A stretch of DNA of 63,743 bases from Betaproteobacteria bacterium (GCA_016208425.1 JACQYA010000088.1:1-63743), one strand, 5' to 3'; shown: positions 26,466-35,769, numbered from the stretch's first letter. The notes: generated by a model from the letters alone, not told the origin. A program made the numbers and translations.

Positions 26466-27248
26466 ATGAAACGAATGATCCTGGCTGCACTGCTGGTTCC
26501 CCTGTCGGCGATGGCGCTTACCGGCGAGGAAGCGATACGTAAATCCCAGGCCGCCTTCCTCTATCCGGGCAAGGACTTCAAGGCGCGGGTACTCATGAAA
26601 CTCATCAACCAGGACGGCCAGGAGCGGGTGCGCGAGCTGATGATGCTGCGCAAGAACATCGGCGAGGCGGGTGGCGAGCAGAAGTACTTCATGGTCTTCT
26701 TTCAGCCGAACGACGTTAAGGACATGAGTTTCATGACCTATAAGTACCCGGCCAAGGACGACGACCGCTGGATGTTTATCCCTGCGGTGAACATGGTCAA
26801 GCGCATCGCCGCCCAGGACAAGCGCTCCAGCTTTGTCGGATCGGACTTCACCTACGAGGATGTCTCGGGCCGCGACATCGAGGACGACACCCACGCCGTC
26901 GAACGCGAGGAAAAAGTCGGCGGACGGGACTGCACCGTCGTAAAGAGTACGCCCAAGGCGGGCGACGCGGATTTCGGCAGCAAGCTTACCTGGGTGGACA
27001 AGGCGAATTTCCTGCCGCTGAAGGAGGAGCAGTTCGACCGCAAGGGCGCCCGCTACAAGGAGTTCACCGCCGACGAGGTGGTCGAAGTGAAAGGGTTCCC
27101 GACCGTGGTTCGGCGCACCATGAAGAACCTGCAAACCGGCCATCGCACTGAAGTTGGCTACAGCAAGGTCGACTACGATCTCGGCATCGAGGACAGCCTG
27201 TTTTCAGAACGCTTCCTGCGCCAGCCGCCGCGCAAGTGGGTTGAATAA
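26466..27248 (+). CDS. LolA-like outer-membrane lipoprotein-sorting protein
   Basis: This 260-residue protein has a signal peptide (MKRMILAALLVPLSAMA) and a LolA-like beta-sheet fold. The conserved stretch RWMFIPAVNMVKRI...RSSFVGSDFTYEDVSGRD is diagnostic of the COG2834/PF17131-type sorting protein. It begins 1 nt after the RND stop, so the two are co-translated. In this family the half-barrel binds a hydrophobic ligand in the periplasm. It probably shuttles a lipid or hydrophobic molecule between the RND protein and the barrel encoded next. Confidence 0.88.
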   Translation: MKRMILAALLVPLSAMALTGEEAIRKSQAAFLYPGKDFKARVLMKLINQDGQERVRELMMLRKNIGEAGGEQKYFMVFFQPNDVKDMSFMTYKYPAKDDDRWMFIPAVNMVKRIAAQDKRSSFVGSDFTYEDVSGRDIEDDTHAVEREEKVGGRDCTVVKSTPKAGDADFGSKLTWVDKANFLPLKEEQFDRKGARYKEFTADEVVEVKGFPTVVRRTMKNLQTGHRTEVGYSKVDYDLGIEDSLFSERFLRQPPRKWVE

Positions 27249-27280
27249 TGGCTCCCCACGCTCGCAAAATCAGTTCGCAG

Positions 27281-27339
27281 CCCCCCACAGGGGGGTCTCA
27301 TTTGGTAACTGAGCCTCCTTGGGGCGGCCCGGCGGAGGC
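27281..27339 (+). promoter_or_regulatory. Hairpins in the leader of the barrel gene
   Basis: CCCCCC-ACA-GGGGGG (27281-27295) is a tight stem, and GCCTCC (27313-27318) can pair with GGAGGC (27334-27339), which contains the Shine-Dalgarno sequence of the gene at 27343. CTTGGGGCGGCCCGGCGG resembles a dispersed betaproteobacterial intergenic repeat. It may lower translation of the barrel; there is no T-tract. Confidence 0.4.
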
Positions 27340-27342
27340 ATG

Positions 27343-28563
27343 ATGCGCACCCGGACGGCCGTGTGCTGTTTGCTGGCAGCGTTTCCAATGGTGGCGCAGG
27401 CGGACGTCAACCTCTCGGGTTTCATCCAGCAGAACACGGCCTTCAACACCGTCGAGGCCAACCCCGACGGCCGCGACCATAAATGGCTGGAGGAGCGTCT
27501 CCGCTTCCAGCTCGATGCTTCGCAAGGCAACTGGCGCCTGCTGCTGAAGGGCGATGCTGCCTACGACCACCTGGGTCGCGGCGGCCAGTCGGAACTGCGG
27601 GAGGGCTACGCGGACTATGCGGCCGGCAATTGGGATCTGCGCGTCGGCCGCCAGGTGCTCACTTGGGGTCTGGGCGATCTGGTGTTCGTCAACGACGTTT
27701 TTCCGAAGGATCACGAAGCGCTGTTCGCCGGTCGGCCGCTGGAATACCTGAAACGCGGAGCCGACGCTGTGAAGCTTGGCATCTATCCGCAATTCGCCTC
27801 TTTCGAGCTAGTGATCGCGCCGGATTTTCGCGAAAGCCGCATTCCCGACGCGCGGCGCTTTCACCTTTACGACCCGATGCCGATGGTTGCGGATCGCGTG
27901 ACGCAAGCGCCGGGCAAGGGCGATGCCGGCTTGCGCATTTATCGCGACATCGCGGGTTGGGACGCGGCGGTGTACCTCTATCGCGGCTATCAGCGCACGC
28001 CGTCGATGCGGCCGGACAGCATGACAGCCCCGACCCGGATCACGTACTTCTATCCCGAGCTATCGACTCTCGGCGCGAGCCTGTCGGGTCGGGCCGGCGA
28101 GGGCGTGGCAAGTTTCGAGGCGGCTTATTACGATTCGCGCCAGGATCGCGCCGGCACCGATTTCACCGTACCCAATTCCCAGACGCGCCTGTTGGCGGCC
28201 TATCAGTGGCAGCCCTGGGAGGACTTCTCGCTCAACCTGCAATATTACGCCGAGCAGATGCACGGTTACGATGCCTACCGCCTGTCCCTGCCGGAGGGAT
28301 TCCCGGCCGACAAACGCTGGAGCCATACGGCGGCGTTGCGCGCGACGCAGTTCTTTCTGCACCAGACGCTACGCCTGTCAGTGTATGCATCGCGCAACGC
28401 GAGCAACGGCGACTATTTCATCAATCCCGAGTTGCGTTACAGCTTCACCGACAGCGTCTGGGGCGCTCTCGGCGCGAACGTGTTCGGCGGCCAGCCGTGG
28501 GGGCAGTTCGGGCAGTTGTCGCGGGACGACAACGTGTATCTCCAGCTTCGCTACGAATTCTGA
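27343..28563 (+). CDS. Outer-membrane barrel of DUF1302/alginate-export type
   Basis: This 406-residue protein has a signal peptide (cleavage near MVAQA) and continuous amphipathic beta strands, including LRVGRQVLTWGLGDLVFVND, and ends in a terminal F (QLRYEF), as expected for outer-membrane barrels. ATG 27343 is chosen over ATG 27340 because GGAGG (27334-27338) then has a 4-nt spacer. It is the third member of the RND/LolA-like/barrel trio. The substrate is unknown. A second barrel with the same kind of neighbours is encoded at 56891. Confidence 0.85.
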   Translation: MRTRTAVCCLLAAFPMVAQADVNLSGFIQQNTAFNTVEANPDGRDHKWLEERLRFQLDASQGNWRLLLKGDAAYDHLGRGGQSELREGYADYAAGNWDLRVGRQVLTWGLGDLVFVNDVFPKDHEALFAGRPLEYLKRGADAVKLGIYPQFASFELVIAPDFRESRIPDARRFHLYDPMPMVADRVTQAPGKGDAGLRIYRDIAGWDAAVYLYRGYQRTPSMRPDSMTAPTRITYFYPELSTLGASLSGRAGEGVASFEAAYYDSRQDRAGTDFTVPNSQTRLLAAYQWQPWEDFSLNLQYYAEQMHGYDAYRLSLPEGFPADKRWSHTAALRATQFFLHQTLRLSVYASRNASNGDYFINPELRYSFTDSVWGALGANVFGGQPWGQFGQLSRDDNVYLQLRYEF

Positions 28564-28577
28564 GAGACCTGAGAGGT

Positions 28578-28607
28578 AAAAAAAACCGGGGGCGATTGCC
28601 CCCGGTT
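28578..28607 (-). terminator. Rho-independent terminator of the FadL gene
   Basis: On the minus strand, AACCGGGGGC and GCCCCCGGTT form a 10-bp stem with a 4-nt loop, followed by a run of eight T (A residues at 28578-28585 on the plus strand). It lies 24 nt after the fadL-like stop and also separates that gene from the convergent barrel gene. Confidence 0.92.
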
Positions 28608-28631
28608 GCGCATCGTAACGAGCAATAGCCG

Positions 28632-30008
28632 TTAATAACGGATACTGTAAGCGATGCCGAGGGCGTCCTGCTTCATTTTCAGCGTCTCGGTGCCGCCGAC
28701 GCCGAGCAGCGCCGTGACCGATGGGCCGGTCACCGAGTTGCTGAAAGCGTGCATGTAGGACACCGTCAGATCCGACTTGTTGGACAACGCCCAGGTGGCG
28801 CCCAGCGTGACATGCTGCTCCACCACCCCTGGTGCAAGAATGTTGAAGGTCACGTCGTCGATGGTGTCGCCGCGCACCGGCGATTTTCCGTAGTTGTAAC
28901 CGGCGCGCATCGTGAGGTTCTTGCTGTACTCGTACTCGGCGCCGAGCTTATATACGGTCTGGTTGCGCCATTTGAAGCCGGAGCCGTTGGAATCGCCCAA
29001 ACGGTTGGGCGTCGCCGGGTAAGCTCCGGTCATCATGCTGAGGAGACTGTTGCTGACGCCGTTGGCGATAGACTTCACTCCCGCATAATTGATCTGCTGG
29101 ATGTCGAGAGCGACTGTCGCCTGCGGCGTTACCTTGACGGCTACGCCGATGTTGTAGTTCTCGGGGATGTCGAAGTCCCCCCCTTCGGCGAACAAACCTT
29201 TATATTTTTTGAACTCGCCCATGCGAATCTTCGACGAGTAGGCCGCACCGACCGTCACAGTATCGCTGAACTTGCCCATCCATCCCAGGCGCACGCCCCA
29301 GCCGAAGGCGTCGTCGTAGCCCCTGTTGGTGACATTTCCCTGGCTGCTGGTGAATGTTCCACCGCCTGCGAAACCCAAGGTCTCGTCGTAAGCTTGCAGG
29401 CCGTCGACCTTGAAACGCTGGTAACCGATAAGCGGCGACACGCCGATCGAATGGTTGGCGTTGATTTTGAAGGAAGCCGTCGGCGCAATGATGAGTTGCA
29501 TCAAGTCGACACCCAGCCTGCCGCAGCCAAACAGGATGTTTGCCGGCGCACCTTGGCAGGAAGGCGCAAATGCCTGAGCGCCCGCTCCCCCGTTGAGCCC
29601 CGGGCTGTAGTCGGTATTCATGCCGCCGTTACCATAGACGGTCACACCGAACGAGAGATTCGGATTGATCAGCTTGTTGTAACCGAACTCGGGAACCAGG
29701 AAAATATTCGAGGCGCTTTCGGACGTGCCATCGTAAGCGCCTCCGAAACCGGTGCTGCCCTGACGGCTGGCGCTACGTTTGGGCATGAACACGTCCACGC
29801 CGATATCCAGCCGGTCGCCGACCCAAACCATGCTGGCCGGGTTGTTAGCGCCGCCAAACGTGTCGCTCGTCGTCGCGGTCGCGGCGCCGCCCATGCCCTT
29901 GGCCTTCATGCCGTAGCCGTGGGAAAAATAGCCGTTGGTGGCCAAAGCTATGCCGGGGATGGCCAGGCCGGCCATGACCAACCCATGTACCAATGTTTTT
30001 AGTTTCAT
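28632..30008 (-). CDS. FadL/OmpP1/TodX-family outer-membrane transporter
   Basis: This 458-residue protein has a signal peptide ending ALATNGYFSHGYGMKAKGMGGA, in which the mature N-terminus NGYF...GMKAKGMGGA is the FadL hatch signature; NNPASMVWVG follows. The barrel ends in ...IAYSIRY with an aromatic terminus. FadL proteins admit long-chain fatty acids or aromatic hydrocarbons (TodX, XylN) through the outer membrane. ATG 30008 follows GGAGGAG closely. It converges on the RND/LolA-like/barrel genes. It is the main hint that a hydrophobic compound is handled by this region. Confidence 0.93.
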   Translation of the reverse strand: MKLKTLVHGLVMAGLAIPGIALATNGYFSHGYGMKAKGMGGAATATTSDTFGGANNPASMVWVGDRLDIGVDVFMPKRSASRQGSTGFGGAYDGTSESASNIFLVPEFGYNKLINPNLSFGVTVYGNGGMNTDYSPGLNGGAGAQAFAPSCQGAPANILFGCGRLGVDLMQLIIAPTASFKINANHSIGVSPLIGYQRFKVDGLQAYDETLGFAGGGTFTSSQGNVTNRGYDDAFGWGVRLGWMGKFSDTVTVGAAYSSKIRMGEFKKYKGLFAEGGDFDIPENYNIGVAVKVTPQATVALDIQQINYAGVKSIANGVSNSLLSMMTGAYPATPNRLGDSNGSGFKWRNQTVYKLGAEYEYSKNLTMRAGYNYGKSPVRGDTIDDVTFNILAPGVVEQHVTLGATWALSNKSDLTVSYMHAFSNSVTGPSVTALLGVGGTETLKMKQDALGIAYSIRY

Positions 30009-30060
30009 TCTTTGCTCCTCCAAATGGGGGTGATGAGTCGTTGTGTTGTTGCCGGTAGAA

Positions 30061-30088
30061 ATATTACATATTAGGAAAAGCAATGCAA
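30061..30088 (-). promoter_or_regulatory. Probable sigma-70 promoter of the FadL gene
   Basis: On the minus strand TTGCAT (30088-30083) and TAATAT (30066-30061) are separated by 16 nt, about 50-55 nt before the ATG. It is a reasonable housekeeping promoter by sequence. Confidence 0.5.
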
Positions 30089-30204
30089 GAAAAGGAAGAC
30101 CGGGGAGATAGGGGATTGGCGGGGGATGAATATTCCAGAACCGGGGAACCGAGGATAATCCGGGATAATCGCCGTTTCCGGCAAGCATACCCGATGGAGG
30201 CACA

Positions 30205-31452
30205 GTGCTCGAAACAATTGCCGAAGCCCTGAAGGCACAATTCCAGAACCAGTTGGTGGCGGGCGGCCTGGTATTGGCGCTGGTCGGCGTCGTCGTCGCC
30301 TCGCTGCGCAAGCTGCCGCTCCTGTTGTGGGATTACGCCAAGCGCGCGCTCGTCGTCACCGCCGTGATCGATTCGCGCAACGACCTGTTCAACGCCTACA
30401 TCACCTGGCTGAACGAGTTGCCCTACGGGCGGGATAGCCGGCTGTTTACGGTGATCCAGGACAACAGGGAGAGCGGCGAGGAAGACGCCGGGGAAGGGCT
30501 GCCGCGCCTGCTGTACAGCCCGGCTCCCGGTTTTCACCTGTTCTGGTACGGCGCCCGGCCGATGTGGATCCAGCGCGACATCGCGATGAATCTGCAAGTG
30601 ATCGAAACGGTCAGGGTCAGCGCCCTGTTCGGCTCGCGCCGCTTGCTCGAACAAATGCTGGAGGACGTGATCCGCCGGGCGTACGCGCGGCTGGCCGACC
30701 ACACGATGCTGTACACCATCGACCGTTACGGCGAATCGTGGAACCTGGCCGGCGCGCGGCCGCGCCGGCAGATCGGCTCGGTGGTGTTGGAGGGCGACCA
30801 GCGCGAGCGCTTGCTGGAAGACGTGAAGGAGTTTTTCCTGCGCCGGCAGTGGTACGCCGACTTGGGCATCCCGTGGCGGCGCGGTTATCTTTTGTACGGG
30901 CCGCCCGGAACCGGGAAAACGAGCATTGCCTACGCGCTGGCCGGCGAGCTGCATCTGAAGCTGTGCGCGCTGTCGCTGACCAACTCGAAACTGAACGACC
31001 AGACGATTGCGGACCTGTTGCAAAAAACGCCGCCGCGTTCGCTGATCCTGATCGAGGACATCGACGCTTTTTTCGTCGCCCGCGACAAGCAGGATACGCG
31101 CATCGAGGTGAGTTTCAGCGGGCTGCTCAACGCGCTGGACGGCGTCGCCGCGCAGGAGGGGCGCATCGTTTTCCTGACCACCAACCACCTGGATCGGCTC
31201 GACCGCGCCTTGATCCGTCCGGGGCGCATCGATTTGGTGATCGAGCTGGGCAACGCGACGCGCGAACAACTGTGCACCATCTTTCTGCGTTTTTTCCCGG
31301 AGTCCGCGCCGCTGGCCGACGATCTGGCCGAACAATATCCCGACCGCTCGCTCAGTCCGGCGCGCATCCAGCAGGCGTTGCTTGAGGCGGATAACGTCGA
31401 GCAGGCGGCCGCTGCGTTACGCAAGGCGTTTGAAGCGGCGAAACCTCAATAG
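30205..31452 (+). CDS. BCS1-like membrane AAA ATPase
   Basis: This 415-residue protein has an N-terminal membrane helix (residues ~19-36, VAGGLVLALVGVVVASL), a BCS1-type N-domain, and one AAA domain with Walker A GPPGTGKTS, Walker B LILIEDIDAFF, and the sensor/arginine region TTNHLDRLDRALIRPGRIDL. In mitochondria BCS1 inserts the folded Rieske protein into complex III; the role of bacterial homologues is not established. GTG 30205 has GGAGG 4 nt upstream. It stands alone, divergent from fadL, and its last 7 nt overlap the convergent ygfZ gene. Confidence 0.85.
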   Translation: MLETIAEALKAQFQNQLVAGGLVLALVGVVVASLRKLPLLLWDYAKRALVVTAVIDSRNDLFNAYITWLNELPYGRDSRLFTVIQDNRESGEEDAGEGLPRLLYSPAPGFHLFWYGARPMWIQRDIAMNLQVIETVRVSALFGSRRLLEQMLEDVIRRAYARLADHTMLYTIDRYGESWNLAGARPRRQIGSVVLEGDQRERLLEDVKEFFLRRQWYADLGIPWRRGYLLYGPPGTGKTSIAYALAGELHLKLCALSLTNSKLNDQTIADLLQKTPPRSLILIEDIDAFFVARDKQDTRIEVSFSGLLNALDGVAAQEGRIVFLTTNHLDRLDRALIRPGRIDLVIELGNATREQLCTIFLRFFPESAPLADDLAEQYPDRSLSPARIQQALLEADNVEQAAAALRKAFEAAKPQ

Positions 31453-32483
31453 CTGACCGGCCGTGTTTCGATCACCGGGCCGCCGGGCGCGCCGAGCTGA
31501 AGGTCGCCGGCAGCGACGAAATTCTCCTGGATGACGGCCAGGGCTTCGTAGCCGCCTTCCGGCGCCGGTGCGGCGTTGGCGACCAGCCCGCAAGCGTGTT
31601 CCGGGTTTTCCGGCGAGTAGATGGCCTGGCCCGCCGCGAGAGGCGCCGCAGACTTGACCCGATAGAGGTGGCGCTTGACCTTGCCGAGATACTGCGTCCG
31701 GGCGATCACTTCCTGTCCCGGATAGCACCCCTTGTGGAAACTGACGCCACCGAGTTGCTCGAAGCTGGCCATCTGCGGCACGAATTCCTCGGTCGTCGCC
31801 TTGTCGATCAGCGGAACGCCGGCCCGGATGTCGAGCCATTGCCAGACGGGCGTGCCTGCCGCCCGCGCGCTGGCGGCAAGCTTTTTCCAGCAGTCGGCCG
31901 CCACCGCGGTCGCGATAACGATCTCGAAGCGCGCCGCGTCGAGGCGGATCACCTTGCCGTCGGCAAAAGCCGACGTTTCGAGAGCCTGCGCCGGAACCGG
32001 CAGCGCGGCAGCGCGCAAAGCCGCCTCGGCCCGCGCGCCCGACAATCCGATGAACTGGTAGCTGGCAGACAGGTCGGCCACCGCCACCTTGGAGCGCAGA
32101 ACGAACATTTTCAGGCGCTTCTCGATGACCGGCACGAGATCGGCGGCCAGTTGAATCTCGTAGTCCTGCCCGTTGCGGAAGAGCAGGAAGCTCGCGAGCA
32201 TTCTTCCCTTGGCCGAACACCACGCCGAATGCTGCGCCGCGTCGGCGGCGAGATGGTTGATGTCGCTCGTCACCTGGTTGTGCAGAAACGCCCTGGCATC
32301 CGTGCCGCCGCATTCGATCAGGCCGAGGTGGGAGAGGGGGGCGACGACCGTCGCGTCGCGGCCGGCCAGGCGTTCGCCGCCGGGATCACCGAAATCGACG
32401 ACGACGCCCCGCGCGTCGCGGTGCGCGCCCGCAGCGTCGAGAAAGGCTTGCCAGGGGGAGGTGTTCGAGATTTCGCTAGTCAT
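31446..32483 (-). CDS. ygfZ: Folate-binding FeS-cluster protein YgfZ
   Basis: This 345-residue protein belongs to the GcvT-like/YgfZ family. The signature KGCYPGQEVIART is present, with HNQVTSDIN in the N-terminal part and GVPLIDKATTEEFVPQM before it. YgfZ uses tetrahydrofolate and the conserved cysteine to help assemble or repair certain FeS enzymes, which is relevant to the FeS-rich molybdoenzymes nearby. ATG 32483 (MTSEISN) fits the family N-terminus; ATG 32531 would add 16 residues. It is divergent from mltG. Confidence 0.9.
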   Translation of the reverse strand: MTSEISNTSPWQAFLDAAGAHRDARGVVVDFGDPGGERLAGRDATVVAPLSHLGLIECGGTDARAFLHNQVTSDINHLAADAAQHSAWCSAKGRMLASFLLFRNGQDYEIQLAADLVPVIEKRLKMFVLRSKVAVADLSASYQFIGLSGARAEAALRAAALPVPAQALETSAFADGKVIRLDAARFEIVIATAVAADCWKKLAASARAAGTPVWQWLDIRAGVPLIDKATTEEFVPQMASFEQLGGVSFHKGCYPGQEVIARTQYLGKVKRHLYRVKSAAPLAAGQAIYSPENPEHACGLVANAAPAPEGGYEALAVIQENFVAAGDLQLGAPGGPVIETRPVSY

Positions 32484-32648
32484 GGTCGGGGCTTTCGGGC
32501 GGATTTCTGTGGGGTTCTTGCGTTGCGGCATGCTTCGGCGGAATCGATCCGGCGGGTTTTGCAGCGTTTGGGCTATTATATCGCCACTCCCACTTCATTC
32601 ACCCGGTGCACCCAGTGCATATCGGCGGCGGTCAGCCGTGTCCGAGCG

Positions 32649-33650
32649 ATGCTGAAATCCATCAAAAAGTTTGTCCTTCTCGGCGTGCTGCTTGCCGCCG
32701 CAGCGGTTGCCGGTTTCGCCTGGGTGGTGTCTTCGCCCATCCCGCTGAAGACTCCGGCCATCGACTTCAACATTGCGCCGGGCAGCGGGTTGCGGTCTGC
32801 CGCGCGGCAGATCGCCGATGCCGGCGCCGATCTCGATCCTCGGGTATTCGTCGCGCTCGGCAAACTGATGCGCTCCGAGGCGTCGATCAAGGCCGGCAGC
32901 TACGAGCTGAAAAGCGGCGTCACGCCGCAGCAGTTGATGGAAAAGCTGACGCGCGGCGATGTCACGCAGGCCGAAATCGCCTTTATCGAAGGCTGGACGT
33001 TCCGCCAGATGCGCGAGCGTCTCGATGCGCACCCCGATCTGCGCCACGACAGCAAGGAACTGTCCGATGCCGAGATCATGCGGCGCATCGGCGCCAGCGA
33101 AACGCACCCGGAAGGGTTGCTGTTCCCCGATACCTACCTGTTCGCCAAGCGGGCGGGCGACCTGGAGGTGCTGGCGCGCGCCTACCGGGCCATGCGGCGG
33201 CATCTGGCGCGCGAGTGGGCGAACAGGGCGGCCGGTCTGCCCTATGGCGAACCCTACCAGGCGCTGATTATGGCCTCCATCGTCGAGAAAGAGACCGGGC
33301 GAGACCAAGACAGGCCGCTGATCGCCGCAGTTTTCGGCAATCGCCTGCAACAGGGGATGCTGCTGCAAACCGATCCGACCGTGATCTACGGCGTCGGCGA
33401 CAAATTCGATGGCAATCTGCGCAAACGCGACTTGCAGGCCGATACGCCGTATAACACCTACACGCGCGCCGGCCTGCCGCCGACGCCGATCGCGATGCCC
33501 GGCCTGGCCTCGCTGCAGGCGACGCTGCATCCGGCAGAGAGCCGGGCGCTGTATTTTGTCGCCCGTGGCGACGGCAGCAGCCAGTTTTCGCGCACGCTGG
33601 AAGAACACAACCAGGCGGTGGCGCGCTATCAAAGGGGCGGAAGACGTTGA
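32649..33650 (+). CDS. mltG: Endolytic murein transglycosylase MltG
   Basis: This 333-residue YceG-family protein has one N-terminal membrane helix ([20 protein letters not shown]), a LysM-like N-domain, and the catalytic region [13 protein letters not shown] (catalytic Glu) followed by [11 protein letters not shown] and [16 protein letters not shown]-like residues ([18 protein letters not shown]). It cleaves nascent peptidoglycan in the periplasm to end glycan strands. ATG 32649 directly precedes the membrane helix. It overlaps tmk by 4 nt, in the conserved order mltG-tmk-holB. Confidence 0.95.
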   Translation: MLKSIKKFVLLGVLLAAAAVAGFAWVVSSPIPLKTPAIDFNIAPGSGLRSAARQIADAGADLDPRVFVALGKLMRSEASIKAGSYELKSGVTPQQLMEKLTRGDVTQAEIAFIEGWTFRQMRERLDAHPDLRHDSKELSDAEIMRRIGASETHPEGLLFPDTYLFAKRAGDLEVLARAYRAMRRHLAREWANRAAGLPYGEPYQALIMASIVEKETGRDQDRPLIAAVFGNRLQQGMLLQTDPTVIYGVGDKFDGNLRKRDLQADTPYNTYTRAGLPPTPIAMPGLASLQATLHPAESRALYFVARGDGSSQFSRTLEEHNQAVARYQRGGRR

Positions 33651-34264
33651 AACCGGGCAAATTCATCACCTTCGAGGGTATCGACGGCGCGGGCAAGAGC
33701 AGCCATATCGCCGGTATCGCCGGGTTTCTTCGCGCGCGGGGGTTGACGGTGGTACCGACGCGCGAGCCGGGCGGTACGCCGCTCGGCGAAAAACTCCGTG
33801 AATGGCTGTTGCGCGAGACGATGCACCTGGAAACCGAGGCGCTGCTGATGTTCGCCGCGCGGCGCGAACACCTGGCGCAAGTCATTGAACCGGCGCTGGC
33901 GCGCGGCGAATGGGTCGTCTGCGACCGTTTCAGCGACGCGACCTATGCGTATCAGGGGGGAGGGCGCGGTCTCGACAAAACCCGGTTCGCCCAGCTCGAA
34001 CAGTGGGTGCACGGCCATCTGCAACCCGATCTCACCTTGCTTTTCGATCTGTCGCCGGAAGTCGCCGGCCGGCGTATCGCGGCGCAAACGCGCGCGCTGG
34101 ATCGCTTCGAGCAGGAACGCGCCGATTTTCATCGGCGCGTCCGCTTGGCCTATCTCGAACGCGCCGCCGAAGCGCCGCAGCGTATCGCGGTCATCGACGC
34201 CGATCAGCCGCTCGAACACATCAAGAGATTGCTTGAGACAACCGTAGTGACGCGCTGTTTATGA
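33647..34264 (+). CDS. tmk: Thymidylate kinase
   Basis: This 205-residue kinase has the P-loop [11 protein letters not shown], the [14 protein letters not shown] motif, [17 protein letters not shown] and the LID segment. It phosphorylates dTMP to dTDP. The start is TTG 33647, overlapping the mltG stop (TTGA); no ATG lies before the P-loop. The gene also overlaps holB by 4 nt. Confidence 0.96.
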   Translation: MKPGKFITFEGIDGAGKSSHIAGIAGFLRARGLTVVPTREPGGTPLGEKLREWLLRETMHLETEALLMFAARREHLAQVIEPALARGEWVVCDRFSDATYAYQGGGRGLDKTRFAQLEQWVHGHLQPDLTLLFDLSPEVAGRRIAAQTRALDRFEQERADFHRRVRLAYLERAAEAPQRIAVIDADQPLEHIKRLLETTVVTRCL

Positions 34265-35295
34265 ATGTTAGCGAACTCCATAACGAAACCTGGCAAAGTC
34301 TCGATGCGCGACGCGCCAGGTTGCCGCACGCCTTGCTGATCTCGGGCCGGCGCGGCATCGGCAAGTTCGATCTGGCAAGAAGATTTGCCGAGTCCTTGCT
34401 TTGCGAAATGCCGGCGCCTACCGGCGAGCCTTGCGGGAAGTGCGCCGCCTGTAACTGGCTGGCGCAGGGAAACCATCCGGACTTCCGCCTGCTGCAACCC
34501 GAAGCGATGGCCGAGCAAGAAGGCGAACGTAGCGAAGGTCACGAAACCGGTCAAAAGAAGCCCAGCCAACAGATCACGATAGACCAGGTCCGCGCCCTCG
34601 ACGACTTTCTCCATGTCGGCACCCACCGTCATGGCGTGCGCGCGATCCTCATCAATCCGGCCGAAGCCATGAATCCGGCGACCGCAAACGCACTTCTAAA
34701 AGCACTTGAAGAACCTATCGTAAGTACATTGTTTTTATTGGTTTCAAACGAACATAGCCGCCTGCTTCCGACGATCCGTAGCCGTTGCCAGCAAGTGCAC
34801 ATCCCGCAGCCGGCACAGGAACTGGCCATCCGGTGGTTGCGCGCAAGCGGCGTGGACGACGCGGCACAATGGCTGGCGCTGGCCGGCGGGTCGCCGCTGC
34901 TGGCCGCAGAACTCGGGAGCAGCGGGCGCGCGGTGCTCGATGCGCTGGTCGAGCAGATGGCGCGCGGCGGCAAACTGAACCCGCTTTCGGCCGCTGCCGC
35001 CGTCGACAAGGTATTGAAAGCGGAGAAGGGTGCCGCGCCGCTGAAACGGCTGATCGACTGGTCGCAAAAGTGGCTTCTCGACCTGATGCTGGCCACCCAG
35101 CATCTGCCGCCCCGCTATTTCGTCACCCGGCGGCAGCAGATTTACGACCTCGCCGTAGCCACGGAACCCCGCAGGCTCTTGGAATTTCACAAGAAAGCGA
35201 TACAATACAAGGCACAATGCGAACAACCATTGAACGGTCGCCTGTTTTTGGAAGATTTTTTCCTGAGTTACGCGGCAATTTTCAAGATCTCCTGA
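34261..35295 (+). CDS. holB: DNA polymerase III delta-prime subunit
   Basis: This 344-residue clamp-loader subunit has [20 protein letters not shown] (modified P-loop), the zinc-binding cysteines [33 protein letters not shown] and [11 protein letters not shown] (SRC motif). A charged, poorly conserved stretch ([18 protein letters not shown]) lies before the second part of the ATPase domain. It is translationally coupled to tmk. The C-terminal domain is complete. Confidence 0.95.
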   Translation: MNVSELHNETWQSLDARRARLPHALLISGRRGIGKFDLARRFAESLLCEMPAPTGEPCGKCAACNWLAQGNHPDFRLLQPEAMAEQEGERSEGHETGQKKPSQQITIDQVRALDDFLHVGTHRHGVRAILINPAEAMNPATANALLKALEEPIVSTLFLLVSNEHSRLLPTIRSRCQQVHIPQPAQELAIRWLRASGVDDAAQWLALAGGSPLLAAELGSSGRAVLDALVEQMARGGKLNPLSAAAAVDKVLKAEKGAAPLKRLIDWSQKWLLDLMLATQHLPPRYFVTRRQQIYDLAVATEPRRLLEFHKKAIQYKAQCEQPLNGRLFLEDFFLSYAAIFKIS

Positions 35296-35302
35296 GGCGC
35301 AA

Positions 35303-35752
35303 ATGACAGACGCAGCCAACACCAATATCGCCGGTGCCGGGACGGTCGCGACTTCGCCGCTTAGCGTCCCACCGCAGCAAGTCAGCCCGGTTGCCTTCGA
35401 GCGCCGGACCGGGCCGCGCCCGAGCGTGCTGTCGCTGAACATCGGCTCGAAGTCGGCGCTTTACGCGGCCTATATGCCTTCGTTGCGCAATGGCGGGATA
35501 TTCATTCCTACGGCACGCACTTACGCGCTGGGGGACGAAGTTTTCATGCTGCTTTCGCTGATGGACGATTCCGCCAAGCTGCCGATCGCCGGATCGGTGG
35601 TCTGGATTACGCCGGCCGGCGCACAGAACAGCAAAGCGCAGGGGATCGGCGTCCAGTTCAAGAGCGACGAGAGCGGTGTTGATGCGCGGCGCAAGATCGA
35701 AGTCCTGCTCGGCGGCGTGATGCAGTCCAGCCGCCCGACGCACACTATCTGA
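35303..35752 (+). CDS. pilZ: PilZ-domain protein (type IV pilus assembly PilZ-like)
   Basis: This 149-residue protein has an N-terminal low-complexity region of ~40 residues and a PilZ-type beta barrel (LRNGGIFIPTARTYALGDEV, then SVVWITPAGAQNSKAQGIGVQF). The canonical c-di-GMP RxxxR motif is not evident, as in the true PilZ of type IV pili. It sits in the betaproteobacterial tmk-holB-pilZ-tatD order. It probably helps control pilus biogenesis with PilB/FimX-type partners. Confidence 0.88.
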   Translation: MTDAANTNIAGAGTVATSPLSVPPQQVSPVAFERRTGPRPSVLSLNIGSKSALYAAYMPSLRNGGIFIPTARTYALGDEVFMLLSLMDDSAKLPIAGSVVWITPAGAQNSKAQGIGVQFKSDESGVDARRKIEVLLGGVMQSSRPTHTI

Positions 35753-35769
35753 CCGGTTATCGGCTCCCG

